This document shows, one piece after another, positions 27,731 to 36,323 of a stretch of DNA of 64,000 bases. Origin of the DNA: Bin87 sp963666415 (GTDB lineage: Bacteria > Chloroflexota > Dehalococcoidia > Lucifugimonadales > UBA3495); contig CAXXPD010000003.1 in NCBI GenBank assembly GCA_963666415.2, positions 4,030,001-4,094,000 of the forward strand, read 5' to 3'. Position numbers and translations under genes: made by a program. A model generated the notes under the pieces. The model did no database searches, had not been told where the DNA came from, and saw only the letters and a list, made by a program, of their open reading frames with translations. Positions within the stretch are counted from its first letter, which is position 1; each line of letters begins with the position of its first letter.

Positions 27731-29192
27731 GTAACAGTTCAGACTTGGAGAGGTGAATTGGCCGAAGGTTGGTCGGGAATCGCTGGAGCTGGGGGAGGTG
27801 GTTATGTCATATATCTGGGATGGATGCGGAAATTGACCTCAGCACTGCGGACCGGGATGTGCTGATTGCCATCATTGAGAGGCAACAGGCCATCATCGAG
27901 AGCCTGGAGAAACGGATCGCCCAGTTGGAAGGGCGGGACAAATTGGGCGGCACCCGCAGGATGCCCGGTCTGAAGCCCAAAGCCGAGCAGCAGCCGGCCC
28001 AGCCCAAGAAACCACGCAAGCCTCGGCCCCACGGCTTTGCTCGCACCCGCATGACGCCCACCCAGCGGGTGGAACACGTGGTGGAACAGTGTCCCGACTG
28101 CGGAACCCAGCTGTCCGGTGGCTGGACCCAGCGCACTCGGGAAGTGATTGACCTGCCCCGGGTTCCGGGGCAGGTAACCGAGCACGCTTATATCGCCCGC
28201 ACCTGCCCACAGTGCCAACGCTGTTGTACGCCCACCGCGCAACTGGAGAACATGGTGATGGGCAAGCAACGTCTGGGGGTCAACCTGATCAGCCTGATTG
28301 CCGCCCTGCGGGGGGAGGCCAGGCTGCCTTTCCGCACCATCCAGTGGTACCTGGACACCGTGCATGGGTTGCGCCTCAGCCTGGGAGCCATCGTGGACGC
28401 CACGCAAAGGGTGGCTCGCAAGGCCCAGGCTGAACTGACGGGCATTCTGGAACGCATCCGAGGCAGTCCGGTGGTCCATGCCGATGAGACCGGCTGGCGT
28501 GAGGACGGACACAACGGCTACGTGTGGACCTTCAGCACCCCCACCGAGCGCTACTTCCTGCGTCGGGGCCGCGGCAAGGCCGTGGTGGATGAGGTCCTGG
28601 GCGATCAGTTCGCTGGCGTGCTGGTCAGCGACTTCTACGCCCCCTATCACCATCACGACGGCCCCAAGCAACGCTGTTGGGCCCACCTGTTGCGGGACAT
28701 CCACGACCTGCGCGCACTCTACCCCGATGATGACCGGCTGGCCCAATGGGCTGACGCCATCCACCAACTCTACCGTCAGGCGACCGCCTTCACCCATCCT
28801 TCAGAGCAGCAACGGCCAGAGCAGCAACGGCCAGAACAGCAACGGCGCACCGCCCAACTGGCCCTGGAACAGCGCCTGCTGGCCCTCTGCCGTACCTACC
28901 AGGATGACCCATCGGCCGCCCCAACCAGGCTGTGCCGACGCATGGAGAACCACATCAAGGAACTCTTCCTCTTTGTGGCTGAACCGGAAGTCCCGCCGGA
29001 CAACAACGCCGCCGAGCGCAGCCTGCGACCGGTGGTAATCAGCCGTAAAATCAGCGGTGGCACACGCTCTGCAGCGGGCACTAACACCAAGATGACGCTG
29101 GCCTCAATCTTCGGCACCTGGCGCGCACAAGGCTTCAACCCCCTCACCGCCTGCCGACAACTGCTCACTTCCCCTCAGGCCTGAACAATTAC
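27731..29192 (+). mobile_element. IS66-family element, copy 2
   Basis: The ends are GTAACAGTTCAGACTTGG and CTGAACAATTAC. The flanking 8-mers are GCGTGGAC (27723-27730) and GCGCGGAC (29193-29200), one mismatch, consistent with an older 8-bp duplication. Encodes one intact transposase and no tnpA/tnpB. Confidence 0.93.
27820..29184 (+). CDS. IS66-family transposase
   Basis: A 454-aa protein: N-terminal coiled coil (QQAIIESLEKRIAQLEG), zinc motif CPDC and CPQC, then the DDE core VHADETGW, VSDFYAPYHHHDG and NNAAERSLRP. A short Gln/Arg/Pro-rich repeat (EQQRPEQQRPEQQR) near residue 330 is unique to this copy. Only one gene is present, as in the ISBst12-type subgroup. Start at ATG 27820. Confidence 0.94.
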   Translation: MDAEIDLSTADRDVLIAIIERQQAIIESLEKRIAQLEGRDKLGGTRRMPGLKPKAEQQPAQPKKPRKPRPHGFARTRMTPTQRVEHVVEQCPDCGTQLSGGWTQRTREVIDLPRVPGQVTEHAYIARTCPQCQRCCTPTAQLENMVMGKQRLGVNLISLIAALRGEARLPFRTIQWYLDTVHGLRLSLGAIVDATQRVARKAQAELTGILERIRGSPVVHADETGWREDGHNGYVWTFSTPTERYFLRRGRGKAVVDEVLGDQFAGVLVSDFYAPYHHHDGPKQRCWAHLLRDIHDLRALYPDDDRLAQWADAIHQLYRQATAFTHPSEQQRPEQQRPEQQRRTAQLALEQRLLALCRTYQDDPSAAPTRLCRRMENHIKELFLFVAEPEVPPDNNAAERSLRPVVISRKISGGTRSAAGTNTKMTLASIFGTWRAQGFNPLTACRQLLTSPQA

Positions 29193-29200
29193 GCGCGGAC

Positions 29201-29384
29201 TCATGAGTACCAACTTTGTCATTGCGAGCGTATTAATCTGTCATTGCAAGCGCAGCGTGGCAATCCCGTCGCCGTAGCAACGGCGGTTCGCCGACGTGTG
29301 TTCAGCCTCATCAAGATTCCCACTCGTCCTGAACCTGTCGAAGGACGCTCGCAATGACAGATTGAAGTGGGTACGCGTGACGTC
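29201..29384. repeat. Palindromic dispersed repeat, copy 2
   Basis: Same core and inverted ends as 23545-23703, with the TTGCGAGCG end doubled on the left side. Lies between IS66 copy 2 and the coiled-coil gene. A short CTCGCAATGACAG fragment also appears near 12460. Confidence 0.7.
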
Positions 29385-29610
29385 GCGCGGATGCTGGACA
29401 GTAAGTTTCTTGTCCAATTTCTCAAAATTGTCTGAAATTCGTCAACCTCGCCCAAACCGGAATTCGACCCGTCTTTGCTATAAATGGGGCGCTTCCCGGA
29501 GCGGCGCTCAAGACGCAGCCTCGCGCTGTATACCAACCGCCGCTCCAGGTTATCCCACCTGCCCTCGATGCGATGGCTCCGACCGGCGCCGAGGCGAGAA
29601 GGAATGCCAA

Positions 29611-30318
29611 ATGTCAGACCAAATCAACAACGAACTGGCCCAACGATTGCGCAAGGCCGAAGAAGCCGCCAGCTACATGGAGCAACTGGAATCCCTGGCC
29701 TCGCAGGCGCCGGCCCTGCGTGAGCAGGTCAGCCTGATGCAGCGGATGCAAGAGCGGGAACAGCACCGCCAGGACTCGCTGGACCGGGCTCAGATTGCGA
29801 TGTCCGCAGCGGCGCAGGCCCAGCAGAATTTGCCCAGCCTCATCGCTGACGCTGCCAACCTGGTGGATCAACTCGCCCGCACGCTGCGCGAGGTTGACAC
29901 CTTCCGCCGGGAGGCCACCGCCTCACTCAGCGTGGTCGACCGCATGGACTACGAGGACGAGCTGGATCAGGCGCTGGAACAGGAGGAAGAGTCTGAAGTC
30001 CAGCGCGACACCCAGTCCATTCGCATGATCATAGCGTCGCGGCACGGTAGCACGCGGGTGCGCCAGATCATGGAGGAGTTTACGCCGGGATTCGAGGTTT
30101 TCGCCGACTGCAACCTGGATGCAAACCCGATGCGCCGGGAGCTGACCAATCTAATAATGGCTCAGCTGGCCGCCGAAGCTGAATCCAACCGCGCCCAACA
30201 GCAGCGCCGGATGCCGCCTCCACCGCCGCCACCGGTCGCACCCGATCCTGCGCCGGCTGCTGCAACCTCTGAAGCCACCACGGAACCCATCGGAGGGTCG
30301 CTAGGGGAACGAGCCTGA
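29611..30318 (+). CDS. Coiled-coil protein of unknown function
   Basis: A 235-aa charged protein. Residues 1-130 are predicted helical/coiled coil by their heptad pattern and repeated Gln/Glu/Ala. Next is RMIIASRHGSTRVRQIMEEF, then a tail with MPPPPPPPVAPDPAPAAA. The start ATG 29611 has AAGGA just upstream; the frame is open further upstream but without a site. No signal peptide or membrane segment. No family recognised. A hairpin follows. Confidence 0.75.
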   Translation: MSDQINNELAQRLRKAEEAASYMEQLESLASQAPALREQVSLMQRMQEREQHRQDSLDRAQIAMSAAAQAQQNLPSLIADAANLVDQLARTLREVDTFRREATASLSVVDRMDYEDELDQALEQEEESEVQRDTQSIRMIIASRHGSTRVRQIMEEFTPGFEVFADCNLDANPMRRELTNLIMAQLAAEAESNRAQQQRRMPPPPPPPVAPDPAPAAATSEATTEPIGGSLGERA

Positions 30319-30335
30319 ATAACGGGTGGGCAGAA

Positions 30336-30360
30336 AAATGGCACCGCGGAGGTGCCATTT
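30336..30360 (+). terminator. Hairpin after the coiled-coil gene
   Basis: Ten-bp perfect stem AAATGGCACC with a 5-nt loop, starting 18 nt after the stop. The stem ends in TTT, so weak intrinsic termination in both directions is possible. Confidence 0.6.
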
Positions 30361-30492
30361 GCGATTTCCGATATCTTCCGGTAACCGCCGATAGTATGTA
30401 TAATTCAGCGTGTTCCGTGCTCAATATGCACGTCGCCACCCGTGTTCGACTTCCGATAACGTCCAGCGCCTTCCTGTTACTGCTGGGCCAAA

Positions 30493-30517
30493 AATGGTAT
30501 ACGTAACGGTATACGTG
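30493..30517. promoter_or_regulatory. Repeated GGTATACGT motif upstream of the integrase
   Basis: GGTATACGT occurs twice 12 nt apart, about 25 nt before the integrase start. GTATAC is palindromic. It could be an operator or recombinase arm site; no tRNA gene or attachment core was found next to it. Confidence 0.3.
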
Positions 30518-31035
30518 ATTGCACGCACGCATAGTCAATGCCGAAACATCCGCGCCAATCACTAACCCCCCAGCGCATCCGCGAGGTCAAAAAGCCGGGC
30601 GACTACGCCCGAATCCACCGAAGCGATGGGCCGTGGCGTTGACACCAGGGATGATGGGCAAGGGAAGGCGAACGGGGCAAGCCCGATTCCAATAGATGGG
30701 GATGAGGGCGGCGTGAGATAGCCACACAGACACGATGATGGCGGCCCGCGGTGGCGATGCTGGGCGAAATTGTCAGGGTAGTGTGCAGCAAGAGACGCTC
30801 GGGGACCAGCCTGGCGCAAGTCTGCGAGGCGGTCGGGTAGTCTGGTGAGTGGGTCAGATCTCCGTCGGCGTTGACACCAGCGGTGCCGTCAGGCTGGGAG
30901 TGGAATTGCTCGCAATCGAGCCAAGGCGCGACTGAACTGGGTTTTCCAGGGCCAGCGCTGGGGAAGATGCAAAGTGAGGCGGCGCGCTGAGCGGGTGAGC
31001 CGTCCGCTCGACTTTGTACAAAAGCTAGTACCGTG

Positions 31036-32153
31036 TCAATCTGGTTTTGTAGGGTAGATATGCTGGAGCTTACGGCGAGCATCTTGGGTGGTAAACCGCC
31101 AGTCTATGGCTGATTTTGCTGCGTTGCGCTCGCGTTCGAGCGCCGCAACCTCTCGCCGCAGCTCCGGCTCATCGCTGATACGGCGGTTCAGACACCCTCT
31201 GCTGAAGACGCTCAACTCGATCTCAGCCATGTTCAGCCAGCTGCCATGCGTAGGAGTGTAATGAAACTCGAGGCGTTGGGCGATGCGCCGAGCTTCGCAC
31301 GGCTCAAATGCTTCGTAGAGCGAGCCGAGCTTGTGGGTGTTGAGGTTGTCCAGTACCAGCCTGACCACCTCGGCATCAGGGTAGGCCTCGTCCACCAGCC
31401 ACCGCATCTGGTGCGCGAAGTCCACGGCAGTGCGGCGCTCGGTCACCTCCACATGTCTCCATCCACCCTTCGGCTCGCAGATCATGAACAGGTTCCGGGT
31501 CCCGTTTCGCTGGTACTCGGTGTCATAGCGTGCCACCCGTCCGGGGGCAGCCTCGATGGGCGGACGCACCTCCCCAGTCAATTGCCTGGAGGTCTCGTCG
31601 AAACACACTACCGGACGCTCCGGATTGTACTCCGGTTGGTACAGGTCCAGCACGTCCTCCATCCGCGCCACGAACTCCCCGCTCACCTTGGGGATACACC
31701 ACTCTTTCTTCTGCCAGGGCTTGAGTTCGTTTTTTTGAGTATCTGGCGCACCGTCTCCAGGGAGATGCTCTCGGCAAACTCCAACTCCACCACCTTGTCG
31801 GCCAACAACTGGAGTGTCCAGTGCGTGTGCCCTTCGGGCGCGGCGCTGCACGCGAAGGCGATCAGGTGCGCTTCCTGCTTGCCGTCCAGCTTGCGCTCCT
31901 GGCCCGGCCGCGGTCGGTCATTGATGGCGCCCTCAAGTCCTTCCTCCACGTACCGCTTCCGCGCTCTGGCGACCGTGGCCGCGTTGACCAACAGCACATC
32001 GGCTATCTCACGGTCCCGAAGCCCCTGGTCAGCCTTGAGCAGCGACAGCGCACGCTTCACGGTGCGCACTGACGCCTTGCCTCGCTGGGACACCTCATTG
32101 AGACGGGAGCGTTCGGCCTCGGTCAGCTCTACTTTATACTTGATGGCAGCCAT
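31036..32153 (-). CDS. IS630-family transposase via -1 frameshift
   Basis: OrfA has an HTH region (LRDREIADVLLVNAATVARARKRY) and ends past the junction. OrfB continues KNELKPWQKKEWCIPKVSGEF with VCFDETS (Asp), LVLDNLNTHK (Asp) and NMAEIELSVFSRG (Glu). The frames overlap at A AAA AAC, a classic -1 slippery heptamer. The same arrangement is found in copy 2, so it is probably programmed. ATG 32153 follows GAGGAAG. Confidence 0.88.
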
Positions 32154-32232
32154 GGCTGGGCACTTCCTCACACAAAGATCATGCCCCAGTATGGCTGCTT
32201 TCTCATATTATTACAAATCTACCTGGCAACGG

Positions 32233-33685
32233 GTAACAGTTCAGACTTGGTGAGGTGAATTGGCCGAAGGCGGGTTGCCGAACGCTGGCACGGGTGGCGG
32301 CGGTTATGTCATATACAGGGAGTGGATACCGAAATTGACCTGACCACCGCCACCCGCGATGTCCTCATCGCCATCATCGCCCAACTGCAGGCCACCGTTC
32401 TGGAACAGCAGCGGGTGATTGAGCGGTTGCAGCGGCGGATTGCCGAACTGGAAGGCCAGGCGAAACCGGGCGGCCCGCTCCGAATGCCCGGCCTCAAGGC
32501 GAAATCGGGCCGGAAGCCCCCAGCGCAGCCGGGGCCCCGCAAGCAGCGACGCCACGGCTTCGCCCGCCGGCGCATGACACCGACCCACCGGGTGGAGCAC
32601 GTGATGGAGAACTGTCCCGATTGCGGCGCCCACCTGTCCGGCGGCTGGATCCAGCGCACTCGGGAGGTCATCGAGCTGCCGGTGGTTCCCGCGCAAGTCA
32701 CCGAGCACGTCTACCTTGCTCGGACTTGCCCGGCCTGCCGACGGCGCTGCACACCTCCGGCGGAACTGGGCGGCGTGGTCTTGGGTCAGCAGCGCCTCGG
32801 CGTCAACCTGCTCAGCCTGATCGCCACGCTGCGGGAAGAGGGGCGGCTGCCCATCCGCAGCGTCCAGTGGTATCTGGACACCGTGCATCAGTTGCGCCTC
32901 AGCGTGGGGGCCATCGTGAGCGCCATCCATCGCACGGCGCAGCGGGCCCAACCGGCAGTGGCCGCGATCCTGGACCGCATCCGCGCCAGCCCAGTGGTCC
33001 ACGCCGACGAAACCGGCTGGCGTCAGAGCGGGGCCAACGGCTACGTGTGGACTTTCAGCACCCCCACCGAGCGCTACTTCCTGCGGCGGGGTCGGGGCAA
33101 GGCGGTGGTGGACGAGGCGCTGAGCGATGCTTTCTCCGGAGTGCTGGTCAGCGATTTCTACGCCGCCTACCACCATTACGATGGCCCCAAGCAGCGGTGC
33201 TGGGCCCACCTGCTGCGGGACATCCACGACCAGCGCACCCGCTACCCCAAAGACGCCGCACTGGCCCGATGGGCCGCGGCCGTCCACCAGCTCTATGTCG
33301 CAGCCAAAGCCTGCAACCATCACGAGCCATGGCAAAGGCGTGTTGCCCAACTGGCCTGGGAGCGGAAGCTGCTGGCCATCTGCCGCCCTTTCCTGTCTGA
33401 CCCGTCGGTTGTCCAGGGCAAGCTGTGCCGGCGCATCGAGCGCTTCATCAAGGAACTCTTCGTCTTCGTGGCCGAACCGGACGTGCCGTCGGACAACAAC
33501 CCGGCCGAACGCAGCCTGCGCCACCTGGTCATCAGTCGCAAGATCAGCGGCGGCACCCGCTCGGAGCAGGGCACCGAGAGCAAGATGACGCTGGCATCCA
33601 TCTTCGGCACCTGGCGCGCCCAGGGTCTAAATCCTCTCGCCGCCTGCCGTCAACTGCTCATTTCCCCGCAACTCTGAACTGTTAC
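32233..33685 (+). mobile_element. IS66-family element, copy 3
   Basis: The ends are GTAACAGTTCAGACTTGG and CTGAACTGTTAC, with an exact 8-bp duplication GGCAACGG (32225-32232 and 33686-33693). It is the innermost layer of the nest. Confidence 0.95.
32322..33677 (+). CDS. IS66-family transposase
   Basis: A 451-aa intact protein starting at GTG 32322. A longer coiled coil (LQATVLEQQRVIERLQRRIAELEG), zinc motif CPDC and CPAC, and the catalytic motifs VHADETGW, VSDFYAAYHHYDG and NNPAERSLRH. The middle third is nearly identical to copy 1 while both ends differ, pointing to recombination between copies. Confidence 0.94.
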   Translation: MDTEIDLTTATRDVLIAIIAQLQATVLEQQRVIERLQRRIAELEGQAKPGGPLRMPGLKAKSGRKPPAQPGPRKQRRHGFARRRMTPTHRVEHVMENCPDCGAHLSGGWIQRTREVIELPVVPAQVTEHVYLARTCPACRRRCTPPAELGGVVLGQQRLGVNLLSLIATLREEGRLPIRSVQWYLDTVHQLRLSVGAIVSAIHRTAQRAQPAVAAILDRIRASPVVHADETGWRQSGANGYVWTFSTPTERYFLRRGRGKAVVDEALSDAFSGVLVSDFYAAYHHYDGPKQRCWAHLLRDIHDQRTRYPKDAALARWAAAVHQLYVAAKACNHHEPWQRRVAQLAWERKLLAICRPFLSDPSVVQGKLCRRIERFIKELFVFVAEPDVPSDNNPAERSLRHLVISRKISGGTRSEQGTESKMTLASIFGTWRAQGLNPLAACRQLLISPQL

Positions 33686-33751
33686 GGCAACGGTACTAGA
33701 TAAATTATAAGAACAGGGTAAGCTCGACCAAATCACCAAAAGAGGTCGAGT

Positions 33752-35131
33752 ATGCCTACCCTGCCCGCAGTCATAGTAACCCTGCTGCTGCCCTTTGAGC
33801 ACCTGTTTGACCCCAGGACCTGGCGCAAAGCCCAACTCCTGGCCATGGGAGCGATCCTGTCTCCCGGCAAACGCACCGTGTCCTCCGCCCTCAACATCCT
33901 GGGGATTGGGCAGCACGGCGACTTCGCCATCTATCACCACGTGCTCAACCGTGCCCGATGGTCGCCGCTGCAACTGAGCCGGGTGCTGTTGCTGCTGGTG
34001 GCCGGGCGCCTTGGTTCATCCACCGAGCCGTTGGTGTTCGGCATTGACGAGACGGTGGAACGACGCTGGGGCCGGAAGATTGCGGCCAAGGGGCGGTATC
34101 GGGATCCGGTGCGGTCCAAGGACGACCAGGTGGTGATGACCCCCGGATTGCAATGGGTGAGCCTGATGTTGCTGACGCGTATCGGATGGGCGGGTCGACA
34201 CTGGGCGCTGCCGTTTTTGACCGCGCTGGTGGTGTCGGCCCGCTACGACCGGCGCAAAGGTCGCCGGCACCAGACGTTCACCGACTACGCCCAGCAGATG
34301 CTGGTCTGCCTGCGCCGATGGCTGCCGGACCGGGACCTGGTGGTGGTGGCCGATGGCGGCTACGCCAAGCGCGAGTTCCTGCGGCATTGCCAGAACATGT
34401 CAAAGCCGATTGTCGTCGTCACCAAACTGCGCAAGGACGCGTCCCGGTACCAGCCCGCGCCACCGCGGCGGCCCGGCCAGATCGGGCGGCCCCGGGTGGT
34501 CGGCGCGCGATTGCCCAGTCCCACGGCGGTGCTGGACGATCCCGCTACACAATGGATTCCCTACCGCGCCACCGGTTCCGACGGCAGTACCGCCATGGTC
34601 GAGCTCGCTTCGGGCGTGGCGCTGTGGTACCACGGCGGGCCGCCGCGCCTTCCCATACGTTGGGTCGTCATCAGATACCTGGAGGAGCGCCGCGGGCCCT
34701 ATGCTTTGCTATGCACCGACACCGAGGCGGAACCCCTGCGGATACTGCAGTGGTATCTGCTGCGCTGGCAGGTCGAGGTGACCTTTGAGGAGCTGCGGGC
34801 TCACCTGGGCGTGGAAACCCAGCGCCAGTGGTCGGAACGAGCCATCGCCCGAACCACCCCCGCGCTCTTTGGCCTGTTCAGCGTGGTGACGCTGGCAGCG
34901 GATATCCTGATCGAACAGCGTGGCGGCATGGCGCCGCGCACCGCGGCGTGGTATGACAAAACCAGCCCTTCCTTCGCCGACGCCATCGCCCTGGTCAGAC
35001 GACACCTCTGGGTGCAGCAGGGAACTTTTATGCCGTCCGAGCGCGAGCACGAATCGATAAAAGTCCCGCGCCTCTTGTACCACAGGATGCTCGACACGCT
35101 AGTATTGAGTCAATCCTGTATTGGCAGGTGA
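33752..35131 (+). CDS. IS701-like (DDE_5) transposase, C-terminus changed
   Basis: A 459-aa protein with FGIDETVERRWG near residue 97, VVADGGYAKREF near residue 202 and VEVTFEELRAHLGVETQRQW near residue 340 as likely DDE elements. IS630 copy 2 inserted in the last codons: the uninterrupted sequence would end MLDTLAYAA, and the present one reads MLDTLVLSQSCIGR. The change is outside the core, so activity may remain. Confidence 0.88.
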   Translation: MPTLPAVIVTLLLPFEHLFDPRTWRKAQLLAMGAILSPGKRTVSSALNILGIGQHGDFAIYHHVLNRARWSPLQLSRVLLLLVAGRLGSSTEPLVFGIDETVERRWGRKIAAKGRYRDPVRSKDDQVVMTPGLQWVSLMLLTRIGWAGRHWALPFLTALVVSARYDRRKGRRHQTFTDYAQQMLVCLRRWLPDRDLVVVADGGYAKREFLRHCQNMSKPIVVVTKLRKDASRYQPAPPRRPGQIGRPRVVGARLPSPTAVLDDPATQWIPYRATGSDGSTAMVELASGVALWYHGGPPRLPIRWVVIRYLEERRGPYALLCTDTEAEPLRILQWYLLRWQVEVTFEELRAHLGVETQRQWSERAIARTTPALFGLFSVVTLAADILIEQRGGMAPRTAAWYDKTSPSFADAIALVRRHLWVQQGTFMPSEREHESIKVPRLLYHRMLDTLVLSQSCIGR

Positions 35132-36323
35132 AGCGCGGGGCGGGCCAGGGTTGTTACGCTGACTGGCAAACAGTGGTGCGGGAGGTGCGACATCCATGGT
35201 TCAGGAGAAATACGCAGTACGGTTGTCGTCGGAAGATCAGGAGCAGTTGCGGGGATTGATCCACGGTGGGCGGCATTCCGCTCGGGTCATCAATCGGGCG
35301 CGCATCCTGCTCAAGACTGACGAAGGGTGGAGCGCCCCCCAGGTGGCGGCGGCTCTGGACACGTCGCAGCGCACGGTGTTCCGCACCAAACGGCGGTACG
35401 CCGAAGCGGGGTTGGAGGGCGTGCTGCACGACCACCCCCAAGCCAATCGGTATCGCAAGCTGGACGATCGGGGCGAAGCCCACCTGATTGCGCTGGCGTG
35501 CAGCGACGCGCCCGAAGGGCATGAGCACTGGACCCTGCGGTTGTTGGCTGGCAAGGTGGTGGAGTTGGGATTGGTGCCATCGCTGTCCTACGAGACGGTA
35601 AGGCTCAGGCTCAAAAAAACACCCTCAAGCCGTGGCGGAAGCAGCAATGGTGCATCCCGAAAGTAGGCGGCGAATTCGTGGCGGCCATGGAGGACGTGCT
35701 GGACCTGTATGCCGAACCCTACGACCCCGATCGGCCGGTGGTGTGCTTTGACGAGACCTCCACCCAACTGCTGGCCGAGGTCAGGAAGCCGTTGCCTCCT
35801 CAACCGGGACGACCGCGGCGGCAGGACTACGAGTATCGCCGCGGCGGCACCCGCAACATCTTCCTGACCTGTGAACCCCTGGCGGGCTGGCGCCACCTGG
35901 CCATCACCGAGCGGCGCACCATGCAGGACTTCGCCCATCAGATGCAATGGCTGGTGGATGAGGCTTACCCCGATGCCCCGGTGATCCGCGTGGTGCTGGA
36001 CAATCTGAATACCCATCGTATGGCGTCCCTTTACGAGACGTTCCCGGCTGCTGAGGCCCGGCGCATCGTGAAGCGCCTCGAGTTTCACCACACGCCCAAG
36101 CACGCCAGTTGGTTGAACATGGCGGAGATCGAATTCAGCGCGTTGAGCCGCGCCTGTCTCAAGGGGAGAAACCCCGACGCCGACGCCCTGCAACGCCAAA
36201 TCACGGCCTACGAGACCGAGCGCAACGCAGCGGGCGTCACCCTCAACTGGCGGTTCAGCACTCAAGATGCCCGATCCAAATTGCATCGCCTCTATCTCTG
36301 CCATTCCAAGATTGATTGAGTAC
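35102..36323 (+). mobile_element. IS630-family element, copy 2
   Basis: The ends are GTATTGAGTCAATC and the complement of GTACTCAATCAATC, flanked by TA on each side (35100-35101 and 36324-36325) in a CTAG target within the IS701-like transposase gene. Confidence 0.9.
35196..36319 (+). CDS. IS630-family transposase via -1 frameshift
   Basis: OrfA (35196-35666) has the HTH region DEGWSAPQVAAALDTSQRTVFRTKRRY. OrfB continues from the A AAA AAC run near 35614-35620 with LKPWRKQQWCIPKVGGEF, VCFDETS, VVLDNLNTHR and NMAEIEFSALSRAC. It differs clearly from copy 1 in sequence but shares the same slippery site. Both ORFs look intact. Confidence 0.88.

Larger units (their letters stand above)
31028..33696 (-). 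mobile_element. IS630-family element, copy 1, carrying IS66 copy 3
   Basis: The ends are GTACCGTG and ACGGTAC, flanked by TA on both sides (31026-31027 and 33697-33698) at a CTAG target, as expected for IS630. The IS701-like copy 1 shows the uninterrupted sequence AAAGCTAGATAAATT. IS66 copy 3 lies in its upstream end. Confidence 0.9.

Noticed and set aside
30360..30537. tRNA gene or attachment site next to the integrase
   Set aside because: No cloverleaf or tRNA 3' end could be recognised upstream of the integrase start or after its stop.
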